Source: Corynebacterium afermentans subsp. lipophilum (GTDB lineage Bacteria; Actinomycetota; Actinomycetes; Mycobacteriales; Mycobacteriaceae). From it: a stretch of DNA of 64,000 bases. The first letter of the stretch is position 1; every line of letters starts with the position of its first letter. The position numbers and the translations under genes are program-made. Under the pieces are notes generated by a model. That model did not search any database. It worked only from the letters and a program-made list of their open reading frames with translations, and was not told the origin of the DNA. Location of the stretch: the NCBI RefSeq assembly GCF_030408375.1, contig NZ_CP046530.1:620001-684000 (forward strand), given 5' to 3'. Positions 1 to 8,660 of the stretch are shown one piece after another.

Positions 1-1
1 G

Positions 2-907
2 CGCGGCCAAAAGGCTGCGCTGGCGATCCCGGTGCTCGCGCAGAACCTCTCCCTCGGCCCGGGCGCGCTGATCCACACCTATTCGGCGCCGTCCATCGCC
101 GACATCCTGGTCAACACCGGCGAGCTCACCGAGGGTGCCGTGCACCGCCTGGCGTACACCACCAACTGGATCTACTCGGTGTACCTGAAGGACGGGCTCA
201 AGCCGGGCAACGTCAGCTACATCCACACCGGCATGGTCCGCGCGATGCACGCGCACGTGCGTCGCGTGCAGACGCAGCTTGGCCTGGACTACTCCGAGTG
301 GGGCGCGCCAATCAGCGAGCTGGACATGTTCCGCACCTGGTTCGACTTCACCTACATCGCGTTCACCTACCTGCGGAACCTCGGCTACCGCCTCACCCTG
401 GAGGAAGAGCAGGACCTGTTCTACCTGTGGCGGGTCGTGGGCCTGATGCTGGGCATCCCGGGCGACCTCCTCGAGCCGGAGACGGACATCGACGCTTCCC
501 AGGAGACGATCGACGCGATCCACTTCGTCGACGGCGAGCCCAACGACGCGTCGCGTGCGTTGGTGGAGGCCCTGTTCAACGGTTTCCGCACCAACGTCAA
601 GGAGCTCCTGCCGTTCCCGGACGAGTCCATCGACGACTGGATGTACACCGCCACCCGCCTGATGCACGGCGACGAGGTGGCCGACATTTACGACGTGCCG
701 CACGCAGTCTCGCGTCCGTTCGCCGAGCTGGATCTGCCCCTCGTGCAGCAGCGCTTCGATCTGCTGCGCGCGAATCCGGAGGTGTTGGCGCAGGTAGTCG
801 AGGAAAACCACAAGACGCTGCTTGATGCGTTGACGCAAGAAACCTCCTACATGGGCCAAGACCAAGGCATCAAAATGAGCGACGGGGCTTACAGGCCCGG
901 AGCTTAG
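2..907 (+). CDS. MpaB-family oxygenase (DUF2236), 5' end outside the window
   Basis: The reading frame is open from the first complete codon, so the start lies upstream; about 301 codons are visible before TAG. The protein is alpha-helical and rich in His and Arg, with segments IHTGMVRAMHAHVRR and MFRTWFDFTYIAF. These resemble the heme-binding core of the MpaB/rubber oxygenase (DUF2236) family, whose members oxidatively cleave or hydroxylate lipophilic substrates. The substrate here is unknown. It ends 57 bp before the aldehyde dehydrogenase start on the same strand, so co-transcription is possible: an oxygenase followed by an aldehyde dehydrogenase would make chemical sense. The family call rests on motif resemblance only. 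Confidence 0.72.
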   Translation, partial: RGQKAALAIPVLAQNLSLGPGALIHTYSAPSIADILVNTGELTEGAVHRLAYTTNWIYSVYLKDGLKPGNVSYIHTGMVRAMHAHVRRVQTQLGLDYSEWGAPISELDMFRTWFDFTYIAFTYLRNLGYRLTLEEEQDLFYLWRVVGLMLGIPGDLLEPETDIDASQETIDAIHFVDGEPNDASRALVEALFNGFRTNVKELLPFPDESIDDWMYTATRLMHGDEVADIYDVPHAVSRPFAELDLPLVQQRFDLLRANPEVLAQVVEENHKTLLDALTQETSYMGQDQGIKMSDGAYRPGA

Positions 908-964
908 TGATAGAGTTCACAAGCGCCCGTGAAAAACAAAAATAGCATTCCAGAAAGGACCATC

Positions 965-2338
965 ATGTCTAACCAGTACCGCGTGCAAAACCCTGCGACC
1001 AACGAGGTCATTGAAACCTTCGACTTTGCCACTGACCAGGAAATCCAGGACATCCTGGACCGCTCAGAAGCGGCTTTCAAGACCTGGCGCAAGACTTCCT
1101 ACGAGGAGCGCGCTGAGATCGTGGGCAAGGCGGCGCAGCTGCTCAAGGAGCGCTCGAACGAGCTGGCCCAGATCATGGCCTCGGAGATGGGCAAGTCTGT
1201 GCCGGAAGGTGCGTGGGAGGCCGACTTTTCTGGCGACATCCTGCAGTTCTACGCAGATAACGCCGCTGAACACTCTGCCGACAAGAAGGTCGATGTTCCG
1301 GGCGGCAAGGCCGTCGTGCGCCGCCTGCCGCTGGGCACGCTGCTCGGCATCATGCCGTGGAACTTCCCGATCTACCAGGTGGCTCGATTTGCGGGACCGA
1401 ACCTGATGAACGGCAACTGCATCATCCTCAAGCACGCTGAGATCACCCCGAAGTCCGGTGCGGCCTTTGAGGAAATTCTCAAGGAGGCGGGCTTGCCGGA
1501 CGGCGTGTTCATCAACGTCTACGCCACCCACGAGCAGGTGGAGACCATCATCGCCGACCCGCGCGTGCAGGGGGTTTCCCTCACCGGCTCCGAGCGTGCT
1601 GGTGCAAAGGTGGCGGAAACCGCCGGCAAGAACCTGAAGAAGGTTGTGCTCGAGCTCGGCGGCACCGACCCGTACGTCATCCTGGACTCCTCGGACATCA
1701 AGGCCGCGGCGCAGGATGCTTGGGCGAAGCGAGTGCAGAACGCGGGCCAGGTGTGCACCTCCAACAAGCGCATCATTGTGATGGAGGACATCTACGACGA
1801 GTTTGTTGACGAGATGGTGGCCATTGCCGATTCCTTTAAGAAGGGCGATCCGTCCAACCCGGGCGAGAATGAGTACTACCCGATGTCCTCCCGCCGCGCG
1901 GCAGAGCTGCTGGATGACCAGGTCAAGCGCGCTGTAGAGAAGGGTGCGAAGCTACGCACTGGCGGTGTGTTGGAGGACAACTCGGCCTACTACTCCCCGG
2001 CGGTGCTGACCGATCTTCCGGTCGGCTCCGACGAGTACTATGAGGAGTTCTTCGGCCCGGTTGCCGAGATTTACAAGGTATCTTCCGAGGAAGAGGCCGT
2101 CGAGCTGGCAAACAACTCTTACCAGGGCCTCGGCGGCGCGGTCTTCTCCGATGACACGGAACGTGCCATCAAGGTTGCGGACCAGATCGACACCGGCATG
2201 ATCCACGTCAACCTCGGCCAGTACTTCTCTGCAGTCCTGCCGTTCGGCGGCGTGAAGCGCTCCGGCTTCGGCCGCGAGCTGTCCGTGTTCGCGCTCGACG
2301 AGTTCGTGAACAAGCAGTATCTCTACGTCAACGACTAA
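965..2338 (+). CDS. gabD: NAD(P)-dependent succinate-semialdehyde-type aldehyde dehydrogenase
   Basis: This aldehyde dehydrogenase superfamily protein (457 aa) oxidises an aldehyde to the acid; the closest type is succinate-semialdehyde dehydrogenase. The general-base Glu lies in VLELGGTDP (about residue 230) and the nucleophilic Cys in NAGQVCTS (about residue 264). The substrate-loop motif MPWNFP and the C-terminal PFGGVKRSGFGRE are also present. I chose the ATG at 965 because AGAAAGGACC sits just upstream and MSNQYRVQNPAT is the usual family start; an in-frame GTG at 929 would add 12 residues. The lengths of related enzymes match. It is closed by a strong terminator, so it is probably the last gene of its unit. 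Substrate specificity is inferred from family resemblance and is not certain. Confidence 0.85.
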   Translation: MSNQYRVQNPATNEVIETFDFATDQEIQDILDRSEAAFKTWRKTSYEERAEIVGKAAQLLKERSNELAQIMASEMGKSVPEGAWEADFSGDILQFYADNAAEHSADKKVDVPGGKAVVRRLPLGTLLGIMPWNFPIYQVARFAGPNLMNGNCIILKHAEITPKSGAAFEEILKEAGLPDGVFINVYATHEQVETIIADPRVQGVSLTGSERAGAKVAETAGKNLKKVVLELGGTDPYVILDSSDIKAAAQDAWAKRVQNAGQVCTSNKRIIVMEDIYDEFVDEMVAIADSFKKGDPSNPGENEYYPMSSRRAAELLDDQVKRAVEKGAKLRTGGVLEDNSAYYSPAVLTDLPVGSDEYYEEFFGPVAEIYKVSSEEEAVELANNSYQGLGGAVFSDDTERAIKVADQIDTGMIHVNLGQYFSAVLPFGGVKRSGFGRELSVFALDEFVNKQYLYVND

Positions 2339-2360
2339 GACACTGCCTTATCGGCGCCGG

Positions 2361-2395
2361 GAAATCCCACCTGTTTTTGCAGGTGGGTTTTCCCA
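2361..2395 (+). terminator. Rho-independent terminator after the aldehyde dehydrogenase
   Basis: CCCACCTG (2366-2373) pairs perfectly with CAGGTGGG (2380-2387) around a 6-nt loop and is followed by TTTTCCC. It separates the dehydrogenase from ftsE. The region from here to 2562 holds no gene that I can support. Confidence 0.8.
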
Positions 2396-2562
2396 TGGGG
2401 CCGGTTCCTGACAGATTACGGCAGCCTCTTGCGGCGACCTGGGGCGATGGGTTCTGACTGACAGATTCCGCCGCGATGTGTCTGGGGGCGCGCGTCCCCG
2501 TCTGCCGGCCCCCACCGCCAACAACCACTACAGTCACATCAGTAACAGGTAAGGTGTGTCGC

Positions 2563-3255
2563 GTGATCCGATTCGACCATGTGACCAAGGCGTACTCGAC
2601 GTCCACGCGCCCCGCGCTCGACGACGTCACGCTCGACATCCCCGACGGCGAGTTCGTGTTCCTCATCGGCGCGTCCGGCTCCGGCAAGTCCACATTCCTG
2701 CAGCTTTTGATCCGCGAGGAAAACGTCTCTTCAGGCGACATCTTCTTCAATGACTTCCACGTCAACACCCTCAGCGGCAAGCAAGTGAATAAGCTGCGTC
2801 AATCCATCGGCTACGTGTTCCAGGACTTCCGCCTGCTGCCGAACTTGAGCGTCTACGACAACGTCGCGTTCGCGCTCGAGGTCATCGGCAAGCCGAAAAA
2901 CCGCATCGCCAAACTCGTCCCCGACGCGCTCGAGCTCGTCGGCCTCGGCGCCAAAGCCAACCGCATGCCGCGGGAGCTGTCGGGTGGTGAGCAGCAGCGC
3001 GTGGCTATTGCGAGAGCTTTCGTGGATAAGCCCAAGCTCATGCTTTGCGACGAACCAACGGGCAACCTCGACCCCGGCACCGCCGACGAAATTATGGCGC
3101 TGCTCGCCCGCATTAACCGCATGGGCACCACAGTGATCATGTCCACGCACAACGCGCGAGCGGTGGACGAGATGCGCAAGCGCGTGGTTGAACTGCAGCT
3201 GGGCAAGATCGTGCGCGACGAGGAAAACGGCGTGTACGGGGATGTGAGGAGGTAG
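2563..3255 (+). CDS. ftsE: Cell-division ATP-binding protein FtsE
   Basis: FtsE is the ABC ATPase of the FtsEX complex, which couples division to activation of peptidoglycan hydrolases at the septum. The protein is 230 aa, the usual length. The Walker A motif GASGSGKS is at residues 36-43, the ABC signature LSGGEQQR starts near 139, and Walker B ends in [10 protein letters not shown] near 163. The GTG at 2563 (MIRFDHVTK) is the standard family start; the frame stays open upstream but with low-complexity Thr/Pro sequence. ftsX follows after 2 bp, and smpB comes next, a conserved actinobacterial order. Confidence 0.95.
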   Translation: MIRFDHVTKAYSTSTRPALDDVTLDIPDGEFVFLIGASGSGKSTFLQLLIREENVSSGDIFFNDFHVNTLSGKQVNKLRQSIGYVFQDFRLLPNLSVYDNVAFALEVIGKPKNRIAKLVPDALELVGLGAKANRMPRELSGGEQQRVAIARAFVDKPKLMLCDEPTGNLDPGTADEIMALLARINRMGTTVIMSTHNARAVDEMRKRVVELQLGKIVRDEENGVYGDVRR

Positions 3256-3257
3256 CC

Positions 3258-4160
3258 GTGAACTGGGAGTTTGTTTTCCGTGAGGGTGTCAAAGGCCTTG
3301 GCCGCAACCTCACCATGACCATCGCGCTGATCATCACCACCGCGCTGTCGCTGGTGCTGGTGGGCACCGGCGTGCTGATTTCCAAGGCCACCACGCAGAC
3401 GAAAGACCTGTACCTGGACCGCGTCGAGGTGATGGTGGAGCTGGACGAGGACATCTCCGCCAGCGACCAGGACTGCTCCTCGGACCGCTGCAAACAGGTT
3501 CGCGACACCTTGCAGGCGGACGACCGCGTCGAGCAGGTGACTTTCCGCTCCCGCGAACAGTCCTACGAGCGCTTCAAGGAATTGTTCCAGGAATCCGAGC
3601 CGGAGCTGGTGCGCGAAACCGCCCCGGACGCCCTGCCGGCGGCGCTGCACGTGCGCCTGGCGGACCCGACGGACACCTCGCCGCTGGACAAGATCCGCGA
3701 CATGGAGCAAGTAGAGGTCATCTCCGACCAGGCGGACACGGTCCGTTCCGCCGCCGGGACGCTGAACACGTTCCGCAACGTGGCCTTCGCCGTCGCCGCA
3801 GCACAGGCGCTGGCCGCGGTGTTTTTGATCTCCAACATGGTGCAGCTTGCCGCCTTCAACCGCCGCGAGCAGATTGGCATCATGCGCATGGTGGGTGCCT
3901 CGCGCTGGTTCACCCAGGCGCCGTTCGTGCTGGAGGCGGTGCTGTCCGTGCTCATCGGCGCGGTGCTGGCCACCATCGGCGTGTGGGCCGGCAAGCAGCT
4001 CATCGTGGACCCGCTGCTGGGGGACCTGTACGCCAACCAGCTCATCGCGCGCGTGCCGGACAGCACCGTGTGGGCGGTGATGCCGCTGGTCGGCCTCGTC
4101 GCTATGGTGCTGGGCGGACTAGCCGCGCAGGTGGCGCTTCGCTCTTACGTGCGCAAGTAG
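3258..4160 (+). CDS. ftsX: Cell-division permease-like protein FtsX
   Basis: This is the membrane partner of FtsE (300 aa). It has one N-terminal membrane helix (about residues 20-45), then an extracytoplasmic domain containing two nearby Cys residues (QDCSSDRCKQ). A C-terminal FtsX domain has three further hydrophobic helices (about 170-295). This topology matches FtsX, whose outer loop recruits a cell-wall hydrolase; in related actinobacteria the partner is an NlpC/P60 protein such as RipC. That partner is not encoded in this window. The GTG start lies directly behind the ftsE stop, with GAGGAGGTAG as a strong ribosome-binding site inside the end of ftsE. Confidence 0.94.
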   Translation: MNWEFVFREGVKGLGRNLTMTIALIITTALSLVLVGTGVLISKATTQTKDLYLDRVEVMVELDEDISASDQDCSSDRCKQVRDTLQADDRVEQVTFRSREQSYERFKELFQESEPELVRETAPDALPAALHVRLADPTDTSPLDKIRDMEQVEVISDQADTVRSAAGTLNTFRNVAFAVAAAQALAAVFLISNMVQLAAFNRREQIGIMRMVGASRWFTQAPFVLEAVLSVLIGAVLATIGVWAGKQLIVDPLLGDLYANQLIARVPDSTVWAVMPLVGLVAMVLGGLAAQVALRSYVRK

Positions 4161-4176
4161 TAGACTCGTCTGCCTT

Positions 4177-4674
4177 ATGTCCAAGAAGAAAAAGAAGCAG
4201 AAGCTTTCCAACACCGGTGTGCTTGCCACCAACCGGAAAGCTCGGCATGACTACCACATCTTGGACACCTGGGAGTGCGGGCTGGTGCTGCAGGGCACCG
4301 AGATCAAGGCGCTGCGCGAGGGCAAGGTCTCGCTGGTGGAGGCGTTTGCCACCATCGACAACGGCGAGGTCTGGCTGCGTAACATGCACATCCCGGAGTA
4401 CTCCCGCGGCCACTGGACCAACCACCCGCCGCGGCGCACCCGCAAGCTGCTTTTGCACCGCCGGGAGATCGACTCGCTGGAGGGCAAGGTCCGCGACGGC
4501 AACCGCACCCTGATCCCGCTGTCGCTCTACCTCAAGGACGGCCGCGCGAAGGTCGAGCTGGGCCTTGCGCAGGGTAAGCAGGACTACGACAAGCGCCGCG
4601 ACATCAAGCGCCGCACCGAGGACCGCGAGATCACCCGCGATCTGGGCCGCAAGCTCAAGGGCATCAAGGCTTAA
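4177..4674 (+). CDS. smpB: SsrA-binding protein SmpB
   Basis: SmpB binds tmRNA and delivers it to stalled ribosomes for trans-translation. The protein is 165 aa with a Lys-rich N-terminus (MSKKKKKQKL). Its OB-fold core contains NRKARHDYHILDTWECG and LQGTEIKALREGKVSL. The basic C-terminal tail (KRRDIKRRTEDREITRDLGRKLKG) becomes helical in the ribosomal mRNA channel in characterised SmpB proteins. It starts 16 bp after ftsX. Its RNA partner ssrA lies about 740 bp downstream, separated by the short-chain dehydrogenase gene. Confidence 0.96.
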   Translation: MSKKKKKQKLSNTGVLATNRKARHDYHILDTWECGLVLQGTEIKALREGKVSLVEAFATIDNGEVWLRNMHIPEYSRGHWTNHPPRRTRKLLLHRREIDSLEGKVRDGNRTLIPLSLYLKDGRAKVELGLAQGKQDYDKRRDIKRRTEDREITRDLGRKLKGIKA

Positions 4675-4701
4675 GCTTCGTATTCGCTACGGTGGGTGCC
4701 T

Positions 4702-5352
4702 ATGAAAAAGGCACTGATTACTGGAGCATCCCGCGGCATCGGCCGCGCCATCGCCGAGGACCTGGGCAAGGACCACCACATTTACGCGGGCGCGTCGAAG
4801 GACGCCTCCGACATCGTTTCCGCCCTGCCCAGCGCAGAGCCCTTCGAGGCGGACCTCACCGACACCGACGCCATCCTGGAGGCGGCCTCCAACATCGAGG
4901 AGCTGGACGTACTCGTCCTTGCTGCCGGCGTGATGGACGGTGGCCCGCTGGAAGAGCTCACCGACGACAAGTGGCGCGAGATGATGGAGGTCAACTTCTT
5001 CGCACCCGTCACGCTTACCCGTGCGTTGCTTCCTGCCTTGCGACGTTCCTCCGGCCTCATCATCACCATCAACTCCGGCGCCGGATTCCACGGCATGGCC
5101 GAAAACTCGGCGTACTGCGCGTCCAAGTTCGCCCTGCGCGGCTTCACCGAGTCTCTGGCGCAGGAGGAAGCGGGCAAGGTGCGCGTGACCTCCCTGCACC
5201 CGGGCCGCACCGACACCGACATGCTCGCCGGCGACAACGGCAGGCCGAAGATGGCGGCCGAGGAGGTGGCCAAGGCGGCCCGCCTCGCCGTCGACGCTGG
5301 ACCGGACGCTGTGGTGGAGTTCCTCCGGGTGCGTCCGGCGTTGACGTCGTAA
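4702..5352 (+). CDS. Short-chain dehydrogenase/reductase
   Basis: This is a classical SDR oxidoreductase of 216 aa. The nucleotide-binding motif TGASRGIG is at residues 7-14. The catalytic residues are visible as Ser near 125 (INSGAGFHG), Tyr138 and Lys142 (YCASK), with NAAG replaced by LAAGVMD. I chose ATG 4702; a GTG two codons upstream is possible. The substrate cannot be told from the sequence. Its place between smpB and ssrA is positional and says nothing firm about function. Confidence 0.88.
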   Translation: MKKALITGASRGIGRAIAEDLGKDHHIYAGASKDASDIVSALPSAEPFEADLTDTDAILEAASNIEELDVLVLAAGVMDGGPLEELTDDKWREMMEVNFFAPVTLTRALLPALRRSSGLIITINSGAGFHGMAENSAYCASKFALRGFTESLAQEEAGKVRVTSLHPGRTDTDMLAGDNGRPKMAAEEVAKAARLAVDAGPDAVVEFLRVRPALTS

Positions 5353-5358
5353 AGCCTC

Positions 5359-5387
5359 TTGTGCTTCTCGGGCGCCTGCGGTAAAGT
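5359..5387 (+). promoter_or_regulatory. Candidate sigma-A promoter of ssrA
   Basis: TTGTGC (5359-5364) and TAAAGT (5382-5387) are separated by 17 bp. They lie about 30 bp upstream of the tmRNA 5' end, where a -35/-10 pair would be expected. Found by eye; no transcription evidence. Confidence 0.45.
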
Positions 5388-5416
5388 TTCATCTCCTGCG
5401 TTTCTTCGTAGTTGAA

Positions 5417-5806
5417 GGGGTCGATTCTGGTTTCGACTTCATCGACTTAGCCAGGGGAAGCGTGCCGGTGCAGGCAGGAGACCACCGTAAGCGTCGCTGT
5501 AACTAATAAACGCAGAGAAGAACTCTCAGCGTGACTACGCCCTCGCTGCCTAAATAAAAGGTCCAGCGACCTGCGTGTCCGTCAGGTCGGGGATGTCCCC
5601 GCCCCGGTACCTGGCGTCGACTTAGGGGACTTGCCTTCCGGCTCTGTCAGTGGGGCCTTGGAAGGGACACCTTTCACTGACTGGGCCCGTCATCCGGACA
5701 TGTTCGCCTGATCCGGAGGGCCGATGAGAGACAACGTGCGAACTGCGCACGGAGAAGCCCTGGCGCGGTGATGAAGGACCCGGGTTCAATTCCCGGCGGC
5801 TCCACC
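5417..5806 (+). ncRNA. ssrA: Transfer-messenger RNA (tmRNA)
   Basis: The 5' end GGGGTCGATTCTGG pairs with the 3' CGGCTCC to form the tRNA-like acceptor stem, and the T-arm GGGTTCAATTCCC is present. The tag frame runs from 5512 to 5553 and encodes A-E-K-N-S-Q-R-D-Y-A-L-A-A followed by TAA, a typical actinobacterial tag ending in ALAA. The 3' end reads ACCG, so the terminal A of CCA does not appear to be genome-encoded. Together with smpB this gives a complete ribosome-rescue system. Confidence 0.97.
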
Positions 5807-5815
5807 GAAAAGCAG

Positions 5816-5853
5816 GAAACCCGCTGGCCACAACACGGCCAGCGGGTTTCTTT
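5816..5853. terminator. Bidirectional terminator between ssrA and the flavin oxidoreductase
   Basis: GAAACCCGCTGGCC (5816-5829) pairs perfectly with GGCCAGCGGGTTTC (5837-5850) around a 7-nt loop. A-rich sequence precedes it and T-rich sequence follows, so it can serve both the + strand tmRNA and the converging - strand gene. Confidence 0.88.
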
Positions 5854-5866
5854 GTTGCACGGAGAT

Positions 5867-6934
5867 CTAATCGGTCGGGTAGCCGGTGACCGGGCCCTCG
5901 GTGTTCGGCTGCCAGCCCAGCGCGGGGGCGACGTGGGTGGCGAAGTTTTCCAGGATCTTCACGTTGACGTGCACACCCATGACAGTGGGGATGGTGATCA
6001 GTAGCGTGTCGGCGGCCATGACGGCCGGGTCGGCCTTGAGCTGTTCGATCAGTGTGTCCGGCTCGGCGGCGTAGGTGCGGCCGAAGGTGGAAGCGCCCAC
6101 GTCCGGTAGCGCCCCGACCTGGTCGGAGCCGGAGGCCTGCATGCCGAAGCGCTGCATGTCGGCGCTGTCGACGATGGGGAAGATGGTGCGGGAGACGGAT
6201 ACGCGCGGGGTCCAGTCGTGGCCCGCTTCCTTCCAGGCTGCGCGGTAGCGGGTGATCTGTTCCGCCTGGATCTCCCCCAAGGTCTCGGCGGTGGTCTCGG
6301 AGACCAGGGTGGAAGACATCAGGTTGAGCCCGTCATTGGCGGTCTGCTCCGCCGAAGCGTGAGTGCCCGAGCCGTAGAAGATGTGCTTGCGCAGCTCAGG
6401 TGCCATGGGGAAGACCGGCAGGGCGGAGCCGGGCTGGAACATGTTGGGGTATTGGCGGTCAAGGGGTGCGGCGGTGGCGAGGCCGTTGCCGTCCACCGCG
6501 GCCATGAAGGTTTCCAGGTGGGCCCGTGCCACGTCCGCGCCATTGGGGGCCTCGCCTTTGTAGCCGAATGCCTCCCAGCCGCGCACCGCTACTTCGGGCG
6601 CGCCGCGCGAGACCCCCAGGGCCACGCGGCCGCCGGAAAGTTGGTACAGGGATGCGGCCTCTTCGGCGAGGTAGAGCGGGTTTTCGTAGCGCATGTCGAT
6701 AACGCCGGTGCCCACCTCGATGTTCTTGGTGGTGGCGGCGACCGCACCCAGCAGCGGCATCGGGGCGGAGGCCTGCGGCACGAAGTGGTGGACGCGGAAG
6801 GACGCGTTGTTCACGCCGATCTCGTCGGCGGCCTGGGCAATCTCCAAGTGGGTTTTAGCGATCTTTTCCGCGGACGGGCCGCGCTGGCCGGCGAAAGCGT
6901 AGTGCCCGAAGCTTAGGAAACCGAATGCCTTCAT
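5867..6934 (-). CDS. LLM-class flavin-dependent oxidoreductase (luciferase-like)
   Basis: This luciferase-like (beta/alpha)8-barrel monooxygenase has 355 aa. It starts MKAFGFLSFGHYAF and carries the family segments VGTGVIDMRYENPLYLAEEAASLYQLSGGRVALGVSRGAP and SRTIFPIVDS. Family members oxidise varied substrates with reduced FMN or F420; the substrate is unknown. The start is supported by AAGGAG about 8 nt upstream of the ATG. It stands alone and is transcribed towards ssrA. Confidence 0.85.
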   Translation of the reverse strand: MKAFGFLSFGHYAFAGQRGPSAEKIAKTHLEIAQAADEIGVNNASFRVHHFVPQASAPMPLLGAVAATTKNIEVGTGVIDMRYENPLYLAEEAASLYQLSGGRVALGVSRGAPEVAVRGWEAFGYKGEAPNGADVARAHLETFMAAVDGNGLATAAPLDRQYPNMFQPGSALPVFPMAPELRKHIFYGSGTHASAEQTANDGLNLMSSTLVSETTAETLGEIQAEQITRYRAAWKEAGHDWTPRVSVSRTIFPIVDSADMQRFGMQASGSDQVGALPDVGASTFGRTYAAEPDTLIEQLKADPAVMAADTLLITIPTVMGVHVNVKILENFATHVAPALGWQPNTEGPVTGYPTD

Positions 6935-7166
6935 TGCGCAACACTCCTTTTTGGTGACGTATCAACAAGGAGGGTAGCGCTTTACCCGCACATTGTCACG
7001 GCCTCAGACAGGCCGCACCACAAACCCTGAGCGAAGGACCCCTATTACGGCCCAAAATCGCGCATACTCGGGAGGGCTTACTCGGGGTTTGCGGGCTGGA
7101 GGCCGACAGGAACTTTTACGCCTGTGCAAATCAGCACCGAATAATTGGGCCTTAACCTCCGGTGGC

Positions 7167-7826
7167 ATGAACCGCAACGCCCTCGCAGCACTCGCCGCCA
7201 CGACCTTCCTGGTTGTCGGCTGCAGTGGCGCGCCCGAGGCGGAGCACGTGACGGTGACCGAAACCGTGGAAGCGCCGGAGGCTCCAAAAGCAGAGGAAGA
7301 ACCGACGAAGCAGGCTGATGCTGTGGCGTCGGGGGAGGCGGAGCACGTCGATAGGCAAGGCATCCCTGGTGCCCCGCTGGCGTACCCGGGTGCCGGCGGC
7401 CCCGTCCCGGACAACGCGCGGCCGATCAGAACGCTCAAGAGCATCGGCGATAGCCCCGTGCAAAACGCGCTGTTTGTCACCCCGTCCGGCAACATCGGCT
7501 GCATGATGAACCTGGCGGATAAGCCGATGTTCGACTGCGGCGTGAAGTCCTTTATGGAAAGCGAGCAGTTTGGCATCGGTGAGCTGGGTACGCCGAGGTG
7601 GATGATGGAAATTCTCGGCGGCTACCCGCGCGAGCAAACTGAGCCGCCGCTTTACGACGACTCCGTGTGGCCCCCGGGCAGCGAATCCGCCGAGGTTGTG
7701 CAGTACGGCGAAGTGGTCAACCACGGTCCATACGTGTGCGCGGTGGAAGAGACCGGCGTGACCTGTTGGGACTCTGAAAGTGGCAAGGGGGCGTGGCTGG
7801 AGCGAGACGAGGTGGTGTTCTTTTAG
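7167..7826 (+). CDS. Putative secreted lipoprotein, function unknown
   Basis: A 219-aa protein whose N-terminus MNRNALAALAATTFLVVGC is a lipoprotein signal with Cys19 as the likely lipidated residue. An acidic, Pro-rich linker follows (VTETVEAPEAPKAEEEPTK), then a globular domain with several Cys residues (NIGCMMNL, MFDCGVKSF, YVCAVEETGVTCWDSE). The Cys spacing suggests disulfides outside the membrane. I chose the ATG at 7167 because it is the only start that gives a signal peptide; the frame is open 58 codons further upstream. I do not recognise the family. Confidence 0.7.
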   Translation: MNRNALAALAATTFLVVGCSGAPEAEHVTVTETVEAPEAPKAEEEPTKQADAVASGEAEHVDRQGIPGAPLAYPGAGGPVPDNARPIRTLKSIGDSPVQNALFVTPSGNIGCMMNLADKPMFDCGVKSFMESEQFGIGELGTPRWMMEILGGYPREQTEPPLYDDSVWPPGSESAEVVQYGEVVNHGPYVCAVEETGVTCWDSESGKGAWLERDEVVFF

Positions 7827-7931
7827 GCCGCCCTAGCGCTCGCTGGCCGTTGGGTTAAAGGAGTGTCCAGGTTGCTTAAAAGCTTCGTAGGGGCCCTTTA
7901 ATGCTGCCAAATGCTAGGTAGGTTGGCGCCC

Positions 7932-8489
7932 ATGACCTCAAAGACTGTAAAGACGTTGTCCGCAGCAACTGCTCTCGCCGCCCTCGCCGGCGGTTTTATT
8001 GGTGCAGGCACCGCCAACGCGCAGATGTCTTCCAACGGACCCGCCGACATTGAGGGCTGGACGCAGATGGGATGGTCTGCGTTTAGCGGCTCCGTGATTA
8101 ACAAGGGCGGGTCCCACATGCTGCTGAAGAATCTGCCGGAAGGCGCGAAGCCGCTGCCCGCCGAGAAGGCAAAGGCTGCCCTGGAGGGGCCACTGCCAGT
8201 CAAGGGTGACGCGTCCATGACGGTCACCTTCGGCCCGGACGGCAAGCTGTCCTTCTTCGACGGCTGCAACGCCGGTAGCGCCGGGTACTCCATCGACGGC
8301 GCCGGCGCCGTGAAGGTCGGGGCCATCGCCCAGACGCAGCGCCTGTGCGACCCGACCACCATGAACAAGGCGGACGAGCTGACGTCCATCCTGCGTTCGA
8401 ACCCGTCGGTGTACCGCTTCGACAACGAGACGATCGCTCTGGCGGCCCAGGGTAAGGCCATCGAATTCTCAAAGGCGGCTGCGAACTAA
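7932..8489 (+). CDS. Secreted META-domain protein (copy 1)
   Basis: This 185-aa protein has a Sec signal peptide with probable cleavage after ANA (residue 30). The C-terminal part matches the META/HslJ fold: FFDGCNAGSAGYSIDG followed by a second conserved Cys in QRLCD. META-domain proteins of other bacteria are envelope-associated and linked to stress or antibiotic tolerance, but their mechanism is unknown. ATG 7932 is preceded by AGGTAGG; an upstream ATG at 7911 would weaken the signal peptide. A paralogue lies immediately downstream beyond a terminator. Confidence 0.78.
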   Translation: MTSKTVKTLSAATALAALAGGFIGAGTANAQMSSNGPADIEGWTQMGWSAFSGSVINKGGSHMLLKNLPEGAKPLPAEKAKAALEGPLPVKGDASMTVTFGPDGKLSFFDGCNAGSAGYSIDGAGAVKVGAIAQTQRLCDPTTMNKADELTSILRSNPSVYRFDNETIALAAQGKAIEFSKAAAN

Positions 8490-8506
8490 TCCGCGCCACT
8501 TACATC

Positions 8507-8546
8507 TCCCGTTGCCCACCTCTGGGCAGCGGGATTTTGGTTTTTG
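8507..8546 (+). terminator. Terminator between the two META-domain genes
   Basis: CCCGTTGCCCA pairs with TGGGCAGCGGG (one G-T pair) and is followed by ATTTTGGTTTTT. The two paralogues are therefore probably transcribed separately. Confidence 0.75.
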
Positions 8547-8660
8547 CAAAGAGCTAGTGCGTATGGCGAAGCTACGAGCTGCGTAAACGCAAGTGTGGAG
8601 TTGCATTGAAGTTCCCTTGAGCCCCTTGTTCGCCTGAATTCGCTCGGTAGCGTGATGGCT

